Shown piece after piece: positions 1-12,290 of a stretch of 64,000 bases of DNA. The DNA lies in contig NC_133662.1 in assembly GCF_037893015.1 (NCBI RefSeq), forward strand, positions 201,077,050 to 201,141,049, given 5' to 3'. The notes under the pieces are model-generated. The model saw nothing but the letters and a program-made list of their open reading frames with translations, was not told where the DNA came from and did no database searches. The stretch is from Macrotis lagotis (taxonomy: Eukaryota > Chordata > Mammalia > Peramelemorphia > Peramelidae). A program made the translations under genes and the position numbers. The stretch's first letter is position 1; every line of letters begins with the position of its first letter.

Positions 1-461
1 ACTCAATTCCCAGGGTTGTAGTGATTGTTAATAAATTCTGGTTCCCTTTGTGGCTGCAGAGATAATTGAATTATCATATGACACCCCTAAATTAATCATG
101 ACTTATTTTCCTTTTGGATAAGAGGCCAAATTCAAGTATATATAGAGAGAAAGGTTCATAGCAGAGACTAGATGAGCCAGCTCTGGGAAGGGACCTGTTT
201 GGTCCAGCCCATCTATAAATCGATGCATTAGCCAAGTCAACATCTCCAGCTGATCTTAGGAGCAATGTTATATGAGAGGTAGTAAACATGGTAGGGACTC
301 TGCTAAGAGAGAAAAAGGATTCCCCAGGTCAGGAGGTACATCTTGACCACATATGTTTTCTAAATGGGTACTTCTCTACCTTAGCTCTTTAAGTTTGATC
401 TCACTTTCCCCAGTATCTTCAGAGATGGGAAAATTTTCACAAATATTGTGAAACACAATAC

Positions 462-465
<4 letters not shown>

Positions 466-492
<27 letters not shown>
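466..492. repeat. (TA)n microsatellite
   Basis: Uninterrupted TA dinucleotides after a tatgtg lead. No gene is recognisable in the surrounding 1-550. Confidence 0.9.
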
Positions 493-549
493 AATATTAC
501 ATTTTAATCTAGTTAATAAACTTCCTGCAGGTATCTTTATGTATGGATT

Positions 550-680
550 CCAAATGAGTCTGATCCCCCAGCCTGATGAGGTTAAATAACTTAGTCAGGA
601 CTATACAGTATCAGATATGAGACTTGAACCCATCTCCCTGAATTTGAAGTCAGCTCTCTATCCAGGTTCATAACCTTATT
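550..680 (-). repeat. MIR-like relic
   Basis: Holds a degraded core: gatgaggttaaataactt, then tgagacttgaacccat and tctctatccagg. This matches the antisense order of MIR/CORE-SINE elements. Strongly diverged. Confidence 0.45.
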
Positions 681-959
681 TTGCATTTGTATTAATCTTA
701 CTTTGTATCACGTAGATTCACAAAAGCAGACTTTTGAAATTATGCTATCAGATAAGCAAAAAAAATTCAAAACACTAAAAGGAATAAAACAAGAAAATTA
801 CATTACTTAGCATCTACATTAATCAAGGAAATAGCAAGTGAGCTACAAGAAGACAGACAATAACACAGTAGTAACAATAAACTGCATCTTTCTCTAGTTC
901 TGGAAGTCAAACAAAAATAAAAAAGGAAAATATAGAAATGAACAAATTGCTAGAGACTT

Positions 960-1220
960 GAGTTTCAGACTTGTGGTGCCTTCTAAATTGAACTGCTAAA
1001 AATGTATTTATTCCTCATAAATAATATAGCACTTTTTGTAATAGCAAAGAATTAGCAACAAAGATTCCCATTGATTGAGGAATAAATCATTTGTGTTTTG
1101 TAAATATAAGGTAATACTACTGTGTTATAAGAAATGATATAATGAATACAAAGAAACATGAACTACCTGAAATGATATAGAGTGAAGTAAGTCAAGCCAA
1201 GAAAGCAGTGAATAAGGAAG
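960..1220 (+). mobile_element. Old L1 3'-region fragment
   Basis: Contains the chain agcactttttgtaatagc, a diverged gattgaggaataaat, atactactgtgttataag and gaagtaagtcaagcc, in the order found in marsupial L1 3' ends. No open frame remains. Confidence 0.55.
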
Positions 1221-1585
1221 GGTTCTAGATGTTCATGATAATAGTCTTTCAATTGTGATTTGCTTCTAATAATCTCCACCATAAATCATTCTGGGTATTT
1301 CTCCATTTTCCCAGCTGTTGCTGCTGTGAAACAAAAGACAAACCACAGTCAGATCTGCAAGTCATTTTCACTGCTTCTTAACAGGATAAGCGGAATGCCA
1401 CTCCACCATAATGTCGTACAAAATTTTGTAGGTTCTTCAAATCTTTGCTGTTTCAAAACCACAGGATACCCAGTTGGGGTTCAGACTGTTTTCTCTGCGA
1501 AGTCACTGTCCTCACTATTGACTGCCTAGACTTGGCCAGACATTCAAAGGTTTTCACAGTCTGGTGCTGATATCTATTTCATATA

Positions 1586-1710
1586 TTTTTTTTTGCAAGG
1601 CAATGGGGTTAAGTGACTTGCCCAAGGTCACACAGCTAGGTAATTTTACATTAATGTTTAAGGCTAGATTTGTATCTTTCATATTGAACCTTATTACATG
1701 CTCTGACTTC
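1586..1710 (-). mobile_element. SINE, antisense, decayed distal half
   Basis: The T-tract and gcaaggcaatggggttaagtg tail are clear up to about 1650. The rest (aggctagatttgtatc) is diverged and the tRNA-like head is lost. Confidence 0.65.
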
Positions 1711-1719
1711 AGCCAAATT

Positions 1720-2431
1720 GGATTACTTTCCCAGTCTGTGAACATAAATACCCCTATTCCTTAGTTCATAGTATTCCTTAAACCTGGAATTTCTCCTTTT
1801 CAAATCTTAATAGTTCTTTAAAATCCAACTCAAATGCTTTGAACTAGAAACCATAAAGGATTAAAACATTTTGACAAAACTTCTAGTTATTTTTTTTCAC
1901 ATTGATAAGTTTCTGGAATCAGTTTTCTTCTTTAGGGAGTCTTGGCTTCTGAGAAGGGAGAATTCAGGAGGGCACCCAAGACCTCAGGCAATACCAAATC
2001 TACAGTATATAGGGAGTGTATAAAATATTCAGGGAGGGCTAGCATCTCTACTGTGAGACCTTGCCATGCTCTTTTCAGAGATAATTATCCAGTTTTGTTC
2101 TATACCAGTCATTAATTCTTACCTATGTTTCCAAGAGGCAATAGCATAGCACACCCCAGTTTGCCTATCTCACCAAGCAGCTAAACCAGGTTGAAGGTAA
2201 TGGATGGGGGATTGTTTCTAACTGCCTTGAAGGAAGCTGAAGTCAGACACTGAAGACAGATTACATCTGGGCTATTGCCAAGCATCTTGACTTTTGTCTT
2301 ACCATTGAACTTCAATGACTAGAAGAGAGAGTGAGAATGATGACCATACAATTCTATCTTACTTCAATTCAAAATGGAATTAAGAAATTAACTTGTGGTG
2401 TCATCAATCCTTTTTTGAAAATAAAGGATGA
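1720..2431. other. Intergenic, nothing recognised
   Basis: No ORF of note and no repeat I can name. Moderately AT-rich unique-looking DNA. Confidence 0.5.
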
Positions 2432-2578
2432 GGGGTGGCTAGGTGGTACATTGGTTAGAGCACCGGCCCTGAAGTCAGGAGTACCTGAGTTCAAATCCGA
2501 CCTCAGACACTTAATAATTACCTAGCTGTGTGGCATTTGGCAAGCCACTTAACCCCATTTGCCTTGCAAAAACCTATA
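2432..2578 (+). mobile_element. tRNA-derived SINE (WSINE1/Mar1-like), full length
   Basis: Runs from ggggtggctagg to ccttgcaaaaacctataa. The A-box region is altered (ggtacattgg). The 3' tail grades into the AATG microsatellite that follows. Confidence 0.88.
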
Positions 2579-2623
2579 AATAAATAAATGAATGAATGAA
2601 TGAATGAATAAATAAATAAATAG
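2577..2623. repeat. (AATA/AATG)n microsatellite
   Basis: Tetranucleotide run seeded in the A-rich tail of the preceding SINE. It bridges directly to another SINE 8 bases downstream. Confidence 0.9.
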
Positions 2624-2630
2624 ATGAGGA

Positions 2631-2780
2631 GGAGGCACCTAGGTGGCACAGTGGATAGAGCACTGGCCCTGGAGTCAGGAGGATCTGAGTGTTCAAATTT
2701 GATCTCAGACACTTAATAATTACCTAGCTATGTGAACCTGGCCAAGTCACTTAACCCCATGGCCTTGCGGAAAAAAAAGA
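2631..2780 (+). mobile_element. tRNA-derived SINE, full length
   Basis: Head ggaggcacctaggtggcaca and tail ccttgcgg plus A-run. A 'gt' insertion splits the B-box-like region (gagtgttcaaattt). Confidence 0.88.
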
Positions 2781-3009
2781 GAAAAAGAAAATAATAAACA
2801 ACAGCAACAATAGGCTATATAGATAATACAGCCAAATCACTGTTTAGTTTTATCATGACAAGGAATCTTTCCTGCTTTCTTGACTTCTATCAGAAAAAAA
2901 CTTTTGCTTTAAATACAAGTAAAATACAAGTAGTGCTTTTACAAATTGAATCAAATTAGAGGGGAAATGATTAACTGTGGGGAAAAATCTTTTTCTACAA
3001 GTTTCTCTG

Positions 3010-3960
3010 CTGAAGATCTTTTTTTCATAATATATGGAACTGATTCAAATTTATAAGACTAACAGCCATTCATCAAATTGATAAATGACCAAAGGATAAA
3101 AACAGGCAATTTTTTTTAAAAAAAGCCAACCTATCAACATCTTTTTATAAAATGCTTCAGATTTTACTAATTATTAAAGTACAAGTGAAAATAACTCTGA
3201 GGTTCTATTCCAAATCCATCAATTGACAAAAATAACTAAAAAATGGTAAATGTTATAGAACTACAGGAAAACAGTCACAGTAATGTATGTGGCTGGTGAA
3301 CTGGTCTAGCTATTTTGGAAAGTAATATAGAACTGAACCCCCAAAGTCATTATACTTTGTATATACCCTTTGACCCAGTGATACCACTACTAGACCTATA
3401 ATTCCCCCAAAGAAATTTTAAAAAGACAAAAAGAACCCATATGTTCATAGATACTTTTTGGTAGCAAAGAGCTGATAACTAAAGGGGCATCCATCAATTG
3501 AACAATAGCAGAACAAATTATGGTCTATAAAAATAATAGAATAATACTGTCATATAAGAAATCATGAAAGGATTATTTCAAAGAAAGCTGAAGAGAATTA
3601 TATGAATTGATGCAGAATGAAGTGAGCAAAGCTAGAAGAAAAATGTGTAGAATAACAACATTATAAAGACAAACAACTTTGAAAGTCTTAAGAACTCAGA
3701 TCAATTAAATGTCCTAGCACAAATCCAAGGGACTGATAAAACACTAGGCACTTCTTGCTAGAGGTGATGGACTAGGATGCCAGAATGAGATAATCCTGCA
3801 CAAGGCTAATATGAGATTTTACTTTGCTTGGCTATGCATATTAATAGTAAGGTATTGGTCTTCCCCTTTTTTTTTTAATTGGGGTGGGGGAAGTGAGACA
3901 GAGACATGTTTGCTAATTGAAAAAAAAAGATTCTAGAAAGTCAGAAACCGCTGAGAAGGG
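3010..3960 (+). mobile_element. L1 3' end (ORF2 C-terminus and 3'UTR), decayed
   Basis: The order agrees with L1: ggaactgattcaaatttat (ORF2 C-terminal region), ccctttgacccagtgatacc, ttcatagatactttttggtagc, aattgatgcagaatgaagtgagc, then a 3'UTR with a T/G-rich stretch. Many indels; no intact frame. 5'-truncated. Confidence 0.75.
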
Positions 3961-4094
3961 CCTTCTTTTCTAACTGCTTTTATAAGTCTACCTTAAGGCA
4001 GTCTGAGTATGAATTTTAAGTAGGGCTTATTCCAGAATGTCATTAACTTCGGCTATTACATTTCTGCTTTCCAGGATCCTGGGTCTTAAAGGTT

Positions 4095-4312
4095 TGTTGT
4101 TGTTCAGTCACATTAGTTGCAATCTTTGTGATCCCCATTTGGGGTTTTCTTGGCATAAATAACTTTCCAGCTCATTCTACAGATGAGGAAACTAAGGCAA
4201 ACAGGGTCAAGTGATTTGTCCAGGGTTACACAGCTTGTTAGTATCTGAAGTCAGATTTGAACTAGAGAAGAAGAGTCCCATCACTCTTATCCACCTATAT
4301 GCCCTAAAGGTT
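4095..4312 (-). mobile_element. Longer Mar1-type SINE, antisense
   Basis: Shows ttgttcagtcacattag, gatccccatttggggttttc, cagatgaggaaactaagg and a head ending in ccacctatatgccct. This is the ~220-bp subtype, whose tail differs from the common 150-bp family. Confidence 0.8.
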
Positions 4313-4320
4313 ATCCTGAC

Positions 4321-5232
4321 TACTGTATTTCTCTATGTATAAGATGGGGCCTGAAATTTGAAAAAAAAAATGTATTACATAAAGTTATTGAACTCGTTTC
4401 ATTCATCATAAAATTCATACAGCTCATCACTGTCAAAACTCCCATCCATTCATTAGCTTGTCCTCATCTGTGTTTGATGATGAATCACTGTCTTAGGAGA
4501 GGCTCTGTCTGCTCTTCTGCCACTCAGAATTAATAGGAAGAAAGATATATCAAGGCTGGAATGGTTAGGGGAAAAGCTTCATGAAGAAGGTGCTTGATGC
4601 TCTGGTCTGTGGTTGACCACAAGCACTCCCTGGGCAAGTCTGGTGCATGGATGCATGCTTAGGCCATTGCAGTTCATGAAACTGAAGCATCAGTTGTGTC
4701 TTCCTTTGAAATCAGTCACTTCTTTTTCATCAGTAATCCTTCTTGCTTCCTGCTGAACCATCTTTGTGGACACAGGAATTTCAATGGCCCTTTGTTCTTC
4801 AATCTATCTCTTCAATTCCCTCTTTAACTCAGGCCATTTGGCTGACTTGCTTCTCATGGTCTTTTTCTTTTCCCTGGACATTTTTATTCTGTTTTTTTTT
4901 TTCCTGTAGCCAATCTCAGATTGTTTTCTCAGCTGGAGGAGGATCAAACTAATATTCAGCAGCACGATTTCTATTCATTTTTGCAAACTGGATCACTTTG
5001 AACTTGAATTCAGCACTATACGAAAATCTTTTCTGAGCCTTTTCTGGGCAGAACATGACAAAACATCACCTAATATACCGGTAACAAATGTGAAACAATG
5101 AGCACAAGGACAACCTCGAAAAAGCAGGAAATGAAAGTAAAAAAATCTACAACCACTGTATAAGACACTCCCAGTTTTTAGATCTCAAATTTTTTGAAAA
5201 AAGGTATGTCTTACACATGGGGAAATACAGTA
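4321..5232 (-). mobile_element. Pogo-like (Tc1/mariner superfamily) DNA transposon, dead, ~0.91 kb
   Basis: TA dinucleotides flank inverted ends: ctgtatttctctatg from 4323 and its near complement catggggaaatacag ending at 5230. About 19 of the first 23 bases agree. On the minus strand, 5042-4902 encodes a Brinker/CENP-B-type helix-turn-helix remnant (KRFSYSAEFKFKVIQFA, then NRAA) broken by at least two stops. Near 4490-4460 an acidic SDSSSNTDED tail remains. The catalytic core is missing, so this is an internally deleted, non-autonomous copy. Confidence 0.75.
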
Positions 5233-5239
5233 AGCATTC

Positions 5240-5933
5240 CTTGTCTTCCTTCATTGTACTAATACTTTGAAAGGAAGAATATCAGATTAGAAGAAGATAA
5301 TTTAGGGTGATGCCAGAGTGTAAAAAGTTTTGATATCAGGAAAAAGAACATGAATTCTTTTCAGTAGTTAGTAGGGAACTATGGATGAATTCTGAACAGT
5401 GGAGGGACACAGTTGCTAGCGACACAGTACTACAAAGTGGGGGGAGGGTAATTGTGGATAATTAGCTAGACCTTCTCAAGGATTCTATTTGCTAGGAATA
5501 GCCTAAATGTTGATTAAAGAACACTGAATAGCTAGTGCTTCACTGCTGAACAACATCGAGAGATAAGCCTGGAAACCAGCTATAAATAAATTAAGCAGTG
5601 ATTAGGATCCCCCAATAAGGCAAGCAGGTGTGGCAAACATATTTTGCTTAGGCAGTTAGCCAAAAGAGTGTCCCAAGAGAACTATAAACAAGAGGAAAAT
5701 CTTGCTTCAATCAAGATGAATTCAAATGAGAATTTTGCAGTGAGTCACACAGAAAAGGTGCTATGTTGGTATTTCTACCAGTACCAGGTAGCATCTACAT
5801 ATGTACCAAATACTCTTTAGTCCCTGTCCTAGAAGAGGAGTTTAAAAAGATGGAGCATTACCCACTTCAATTCAGATTATCATGGAGGGGGAAAATGTGC
5901 TTGTCTTTTAAGAATGGAAAGAACGAAGCTTCA
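5240..5933. other. Intergenic, nothing recognised
   Basis: No repeat family or credible ORF seen. Confidence 0.5.
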
Positions 5934-6087
5934 GGGAGGCTAGGTGGTTCAATGGATAGAGCACGGACCCTGGAGTCAGGAGTACCTGAGTTCAAATGTG
6001 ACCTCAGACATTTAATAATTACCTAGCTGTGTGGCCTTGGGTAAGTCACTTAACCCCATTTGCCTTGTAAAAACCTATAAAAAATTT
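5934..6087 (+). mobile_element. tRNA-derived SINE, full length
   Basis: Head agggaggctaggtggttcaa and tail ccttgtaaaaacctataaaaa. Most of the small ORF reading through it is SINE sequence. Confidence 0.88.
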
Positions 6088-6469
6088 TTTTAAAAAAAGT
6101 GAAATCTTGAGTCAGTAGACCATTTGAAAGTTATTCACACTAACCTAAGTGAAGGATGTTGTGAGCTTGACCTAACATTGTGAATGGAGAGAATGGGATG
6201 ACTTCAAGAACAGTTAAGAAGGCAACAAAATAAAAAAGGGATATGAAGAGGAAGGTAGAGGAAGAGGTATATTTCCTACCTTGTTAGGCATTTGAAGGTT
6301 GAAAGAATATGACAGAGAAAAAGAAAGGAAGAAAAACTACCAATTAGTAACAGTTAATCCAACATATTAAGTGCCTATCAGGAATAGTGCTAGATTCTAG
6401 ACTTACAAAAACAAACAAAAAAATGGAACAGTCCATGTCCCAAAGAGCTTAGATGCTAAGGAAATGTGT

Positions 6470-6810
6470 ACATAACTAACATGGAAATATGTTTAACAGT
6501 TGTACAAGTATAACCTGTATCAAATTATTCTCTGTCAAGGGGAGGGGGGAAGGGAAGGGAAGGGAGAGAGGAAGAAAAATGTGGCAATCAAAATCTTATT
6601 AAAACTGAGTGTTGAGGGCAACTAGGTGGTGCAGTGGATAGAGCGCTGGTCCTGGAGTCAGGAGGATCTGAGTTCAAATTCAGTCTCAGACACTTAATAA
6701 TGGCCTAGCTGTATGACCTTGGGCAAGTCATTTAACCCCATTGCCTTAAATTTTTTAAAAAAATTCTTTACATGTAATTGGAAAAAATAAAGAAAAATCA
6801 CAAAAAAAGA
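6470..6810 (+). mobile_element. L1 3'UTR end split by a SINE
   Basis: aacatggaaatatgttta, acctgtatcaaattattc, a GGGA-rich patch and tgtggcaatcaaaatctt lie before the SINE at 6616. The tail ttctttacatgtaattgg with aataaag follows it. This is the classic marsupial L1 3' terminus. Confidence 0.7.
6616..6752 (+). mobile_element. tRNA-derived SINE nested in an L1 3' end
   Basis: Head gggcaactaggtggtgcagt and tail ccccattgccttaaa. It lacks the gcaaaaacc segment of the consensus tail. Confidence 0.88.
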
Positions 6811-7088
6811 AATAATATGTACACAAATGGATGTAAAGAAATAATCTTTTTTTTTTTCTGAGGGCAGTAGGAAGCAGCATCACTTGGGGAAGGATTCATA
6901 TAGGAGATATTTGAACTGAGCTTTGGAGGCCAGGGGTTTGAAGAGGCCAAGTGATGAGGGAATGAATTCATTAAAGGTATGAGATATCCTGCACAAAGAC
7001 ATCAAGTAGTTGATAGAATGTAGTATGTAAGGAAAAACAAACAGGCAAATTTGGTGCAACCAGAATATGTGAAGAATGTCTCTTCAAT

Positions 7089-8096
7089 AACATGGCAGAT
7101 AATATGACCAGAAAGGACAATGATTAATGTTGGAAGGGATGCTGGGGAAATCGGGGACAGTGATACATTGTTGGTGGATCTGTGAACTCCTCCAGCCTTT
7201 CTGGAGAGCAATTTGGGAATATGCCCAAAGGGCAACAAAAATGTGCATACCCTTTGACCCAGCAATACCACTACTGGGTCTATACCCTGAAGAGATTATG
7301 AAAAAGAGTAAAAACATCACTTGTACAAAAATATTTATAGCAGCCCTGTTTGTGGTAGCAAAAATTTGAAAATTAAGTGAATGTCCTTCAGTTGGGGAAT
7401 GGCTTAACAAACTGTGGTATATGTGCTCATGGAACACTATTGTTCTATTAGAAACCAGGAGGGATGAGAATTCGGGAAAGCCTAGAAGGATTTGCATGAA
7501 CTGATGCTGAATGAGATGAGCAGAACCAGAAAAACATTGTACACCCTAACAGCAACATGGGGGTGATGATCATCCTTAATGGACTTGCTCATCCCTTCAG
7601 TGCAATAACCAGGAACAATTTTGGGCTATCTACAATGGAGAATACCATCTGTATCCAGAGAAAGAATTATGGACTTTGAACAAAGACCAAAGGCTATTAC
7701 TGTCAAATTTTAAAAAAAGTTATATTATTATGTAATTTTACTATCTCATACTTTATTTTTCTTCCTTAAGGATATGATTTCCTCTGTCATCACATTCAAC
7801 TGAAATCAATGTATAGGGGAAGCTAGGTGGTGCAGTGGATAGAGCACCAGCCCTGGAGTCAAGAGTACCTGGGTTCAAATCCGGTCTCAATCACTTAATA
7901 ATTACCTGTGTGTCCTTGGGCAAGCCACTTAACCCCATTGCCTTGCAAAAGACCTAAAAAAAAAAATCAATGTATAACATGGAACCAATGTAAAGACTAA
8001 CAGACTGCCTTCTGTGGGGGGGGGAAGCAAGAATGAGGGAAAATTTGTAAAACTCAAAATAAATAAAATCTTTCTTTAATAAAAGAACATGGCAGA
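7089..8096 (+). mobile_element. 5'-truncated L1 with target-site duplication
   Basis: An 11-bp duplication, aacatggcaga, occurs at 7089-7099 and 8086-8096. Between them lies the end of L1 ORF2: 7127-7369 reads uninterrupted and includes FDPAIPLLGLYPEE and FIAALFVVAK, typical of the ORF2p C-terminus. A 3'UTR ending in aaaataaataaaatc follows. A SINE sits inside at 7816. The intact partial frame and visible duplication suggest a fairly young copy. Confidence 0.85.
7816..7963 (+). mobile_element. tRNA-derived SINE nested in the 7-8 kb L1
   Basis: Flanked by a 13-bp duplication, aaatcaatgtata (7803-7815 and 7964-7976), so it inserted after the L1. Confidence 0.92.
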
Positions 8097-8099
8097 CTC

Positions 8100-8955
8100 T
8101 AGAATTTTAAGAATTATTACTACTAGACAATTTCTTCCCTGAAGTCTTTGAAGTCTTTTTCTGCCATGGATATGGATAAAGCTAGATCTGTGAGTCATCT
8201 GCAAAGATGACAATTGAATACAAAGGAACTGATGAAATCGCCCTCTCAGAATTCAAGAGCAGAGGGCTCAAATCTAAGCATTGGGATACATCCAAAATTC
8301 AAGTGGAAGACATGGATGACAAAATAAAACAGTAAAGGAGGCCGAGAAGCAGCCATACCAAGGAGAACCAAGAGAGAATGATATGAAAAATCTAAAGGAG
8401 AGAATATCCAGGAGGAGAGGATGAACAAGTGTCAAGAAGGTCATGAAATCAATTTTCCAACTTATTTCACACCATTTCCTTTCACACACTTTATATTTTA
8501 GTCATATTGACTTCTTTACTATTTCTTGAATTCAGTATTCTACTTTCTGGCTATATTTTTGTATAAACTTTTCTTATTCCTCAAATATCCTCCCCCTCTT
8601 TACCTTTATTTTGTTGAATCCATAACTTCTTTCAAGCTCAACTCCAGTTATCAACTAATAAAAGAAGTCTTTCCTAATTCTTTTCAGATATTATTGCTTT
8701 CTTCCTCCTCAAATTATCTTGTATTCACTTATTTGTGTTTCTTTTGTTTCCCTCCTAACAGAACGTGAGCTCAGTGTAGGGACTGATTTTCTGTCTGTTC
8801 TCTAGTGCCTGATTTAGGACTAAAGATAGCTAACACTTAGTAAATTTTTGATGTTATTATTATTCAGATATTCTTCTTATGTGATGGAATAGCTTTATTA
8901 GGGCAGTTTTCTCCCTCATCATTCTTCTTTTAATATACTTCATCAGATTTGAAAA
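8100..8955. other. Old unnamed repeat fragment and AT-rich DNA
   Basis: About 8160-8450 (ctagatctgtgagtcatct, gagagaatatccaggaggag, caagaaggtcatgaaatc) looks like part of the same old interspersed family as 42.1-43.1 kb, class unknown to me. 8460-8955 shows nothing recognisable. Confidence 0.4.
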
Positions 8956-8971
8956 AGCACACACACACACA

Positions 8972-9127
8972 GGGGCGGCTAGGTGGTGTAGTGGATAAAG
9001 CACCGGCCTTGGAGTCAGGAGTACCTGGGTTCAAATCCAACCTCAGACACTTAATAATTGCCTAGCTGTGTGGCCTTGGGCAAGGCACTTAACCCCGTTT
9101 GCCTTGCAAAAGCCTAAAAAAAAAAAA
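8972..9127 (+). mobile_element. tRNA-derived SINE, full length
   Basis: Inserted into a (CA)n run. The duplication aaaaagcacacacac (from ~8952) recurs after the A-tail at ~9123. Confidence 0.9.
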
Positions 9128-9293
9128 GCACACACATACCACAGATTACATTTCTGACAAGTTCATTTGTTTGTTTGTTTACTAAGTATGTCTACTGAAG
9201 ACTAATATAAATACATTTTTCATGACTTTGTTCTCTCTTTGTTCTTCCCTTTGAACTTTGGGGACAATCCAAGCCTTAGAATTGAGCCCTCAA

Positions 9294-9449
9294 GGGGCGG
9301 CTAGGTGGCACAGTGAATAGAGCACTGGCCCTGGAGTCATTAGTACCTGAGTTCAAATCCAACCTCAGACACTTAAAAATTACCTAGCTGTGTGGCCTTG
9401 GGCAAGCCACTTTAACCCCATCTGCCTTGCAAAAGCCTGAAAAAAAAAA
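9294..9449 (+). mobile_element. tRNA-derived SINE, full length
   Basis: A short duplication, aattgagc, flanks it (~9279 and ~9448). Tail ccttgcaaaagcctgaaaa. Confidence 0.9.
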
Positions 9450-10684
9450 TTGAGCTCGTCTCATGAATTCTCTGACATGATTTCATCAGTTCCCTTGGAT
9501 TCAATGATTATTTTTTCGGATGACTCACAGATCTACCTGTGGGCACACCCACTGGTGACAATGACTTCTGAGACTTCAGGGAGGGAACTATTTACTAATG
9601 GGCAGTTAACCCAACAGTTTTGAGGATGGGGGAAAAGCATGGGCATGTTTGTAGGCAATAGAGAAAACAGGAAGAGACTAAAGATAAATGAAAGAGCTGA
9701 AATGGTCGAGAGAACGATTAATAGATGTTTTGCTTAAGTAATAGTCTCCACACTGTGAAGAGCTCTCAATCCCAAATTGAGCACTTAATAGTTTATCCTT
9801 GAGGCAAGAGGAAGTGACAGACTTTTGCTTTAGTAAAAGAGAATGAAAAATTTGAAATTTAAAAGATTTAAAAGTTTGTTCCAACATGTACCAGCACCCT
9901 TTGGTGTATCTATAGTGAATTACATGCAGAAAGTGCTTAGTAATTATTGAAGAATCTCTGACATAAGCATTATATTTTGGTGATTAATTTGGTACCATTA
10001 CCTGAAAGATACAGGTCTTGCATTTTCAGTGACTAAGCTTGGCAAATTCCTACTAAACACTAAAATAGGTCTCATAGACAGGGCCCTATATGCATTGTTC
10101 AACTTGTATGCCTTTCTATTGTTCTATCAGTTTCATGAATGGATGCTAAGGACACCTGGGATGGATTCACACAAAGCAAAATGTAGTTGATTTAGAAGTA
10201 CCCTTGACCTGTAATATGACTCAGGGGACTCTGCATATTGCTTTGGTGTCTTTGGGTAAAAAATCAGGGTAGAGGATAATGTAAATTGTATAGCGTTTAT
10301 AGAAAGTTGTGGATTTATAGACAGAGGACCTCTAGGGTCTCAGTTTCTCATCTATAAGATGATCTCTAAGGACTCCTCCAGTGGTAAATTTATACTACTA
10401 CTACTACTATGATATTATAAAATATTGCCCTGTGGGTTTTTTTGAAGCAGTAGCATCTTCCAGATTTTTTAGGGAAGTACTTGAAAATAAAAGGGCAGAT
10501 GTACTTGGAACATAATCCAAAAGTCTCCTACTAAAAATGCTGGGAGTATTTCTCTAACAGAATATGGTCCATCATTAGAAGTCATTGATATGGGAGAAAT
10601 ATTATAATGCTATCTTCAGTGGATCTAATAAATTGTCATAATTCTTAACAGATACAATCATACAATTCCGAAGGACTCATGATA
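9450..10684. other. Intergenic, nothing recognised
   Basis: A short (CTA)n at 10396-10412 is the only pattern seen. No supported gene. Confidence 0.5.
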
Positions 10685-10970
10685 AAAAATACTATGCACC
10701 TTTAGAGAAAAAACTATTGGAGTCTAAATACGGACTGAAGGATAATTTTTTTCCTTCCTTTTTTTTCCTGTTTTCTTCCACTAAATAACTAATAAGGGAA
10801 TATGTTTTACATGATTGTACATGTTTAGCCTATATCAGATTGTTTATCCTATCAGGGAGGGAAGAGAGGAGAAAGGGAGACAATGTGGAACTCAAAAATT
10901 TTTAAAAAGAAATATTTAAAAATTTTTTGGATGTAATTGGGGAAAAATAAAATAAAATGATGCAGTTACC
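10685..10970 (+). mobile_element. L1 3'UTR end
   Basis: atatgttttacatgattg, gcctatatcagattg, a gggaggga patch, tgtggaactcaaaaat and a terminal gatgtaattggggaaa with aataaaat match the L1 3' end at 6.5 kb. 10971-11734 holds nothing I can name. Confidence 0.65.
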
Positions 10971-12149
10971 TAGAAGGAAAGGAAAGGAGAAAGTTGAATC
11001 TTGGTTAGCATATATTAACAAGATGCAATAAGAGGGGAGAAATGTTAGATACATAACAGTGGAGAAGATTGCTGGGAAAGCCTATATTTAATATATTGTG
11101 TGTATTAAAAATAGAAAACCCATCTGTTAGAGAGTTTAAATACTAATTTAAAAATGCTGAATACTCATTCTGAAGGTATAGAGAATGCTGAGGGCCTTTA
11201 TGGAAAGTTCTTAACAACATAGCAGGAGAGTGGAAAAAGTTTCTAGGTACATAAAAGGGGTTAGAAAAGTTGTTATTGAAGGTGATCACAGGACTATTGA
11301 ATTAGAAAGCATAACAAGACCTGACAACTGAACCAGAATTCTCCTCTAAACTGTGCATATCCAGAGTCAAACAAAGCAAGGCTAGAGACAGGAGAGACAA
11401 GAATCAAACAGAAATTGAATTTATTTCAGAGTGAGGAAAACACAAATGGAAGCCCTTCCCTACTAAGGAGGACTTAATATACTGGGGCACAGGCAGGGCC
11501 AATAAAGAGGAAGCAGATAAAAATATTACTAGCCATTGTTTGCTTGTAAACAGAAAAGGGATGGGGACCAAGAATGTACAGGGAGAAAATCGGCGCCCTA
11601 GTGGTTAGGCACATAACTACACACCTACAAGTTTGACAGCAGTGGGAGTAGTCAGAAGGACCTGAGAGGAGCTCTTAAAAACAATGATTGCTAGTTTTCA
11701 GATGACATGATTTGCTTGTGATGTACAGTTGTGAGAAAATTACCTGCATCAGGTAGAAGGAGATTTTATAGATGAAGCACAGGAGAGAGCTGAATTTGAA
11801 GATATAATGTGGTATAAAAATGAAGTCAATAGATAAAAGGGAAATGTAATGGGAGAAAGAAAAAGGAGAGGGGTAATAGGCTAAGATATTTCATATAATA
11901 AGATTTTTTTATTGCAATGAGCTATTGCAATGATATGGAAGGGAGGAAGGCAAGGGGGAATGAGGGAATCTTTGCTCTCATCAGAGGTAGCTAGGAGAGG
12001 AAACAGCATATATATACTCAATGGGGTATAGGCATCTAGAGTAAGGAGAGAAGGGGGACAGGGGGAAGGGGGGGGGGTTGTGAGTGATGGAGGAGAGGAT
12101 GGACCATGAGGGGAGAGTGGTCAGATATAACACATTTTCTTTTTTACTT

Positions 12150-12290
12150 CTTGCAAGGGGCTGGGATTGGATGGCCTGTCTGGTACCACAGGCTGGGTGG
12201 ATGCTAGGCCTAAGGGGTGGTATCTGGGCTCTGGGCCTCTTGGCCCCAGGGCCAGGGATCTGTCTGCTATGCCACTCAGCTACCCTACAG
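12150..12290 (-). repeat. SINE-like segment inside the L1-derived element (a)
   Basis: Starts gcaaggggctgggattgg and ends gccactcagctaccct. An atypical GC-rich SINE relative, also present at the corresponding place in the 60-kb element (60832-60969), so it was already in the mobile parent. Confidence 0.75.

Noticed and set aside
7084..7497. 137-codon minus-strand ORF
   Set aside because: Antisense of L1 ORF2 C-terminal sequence, whose + strand frame carries the recognisable protein motif.
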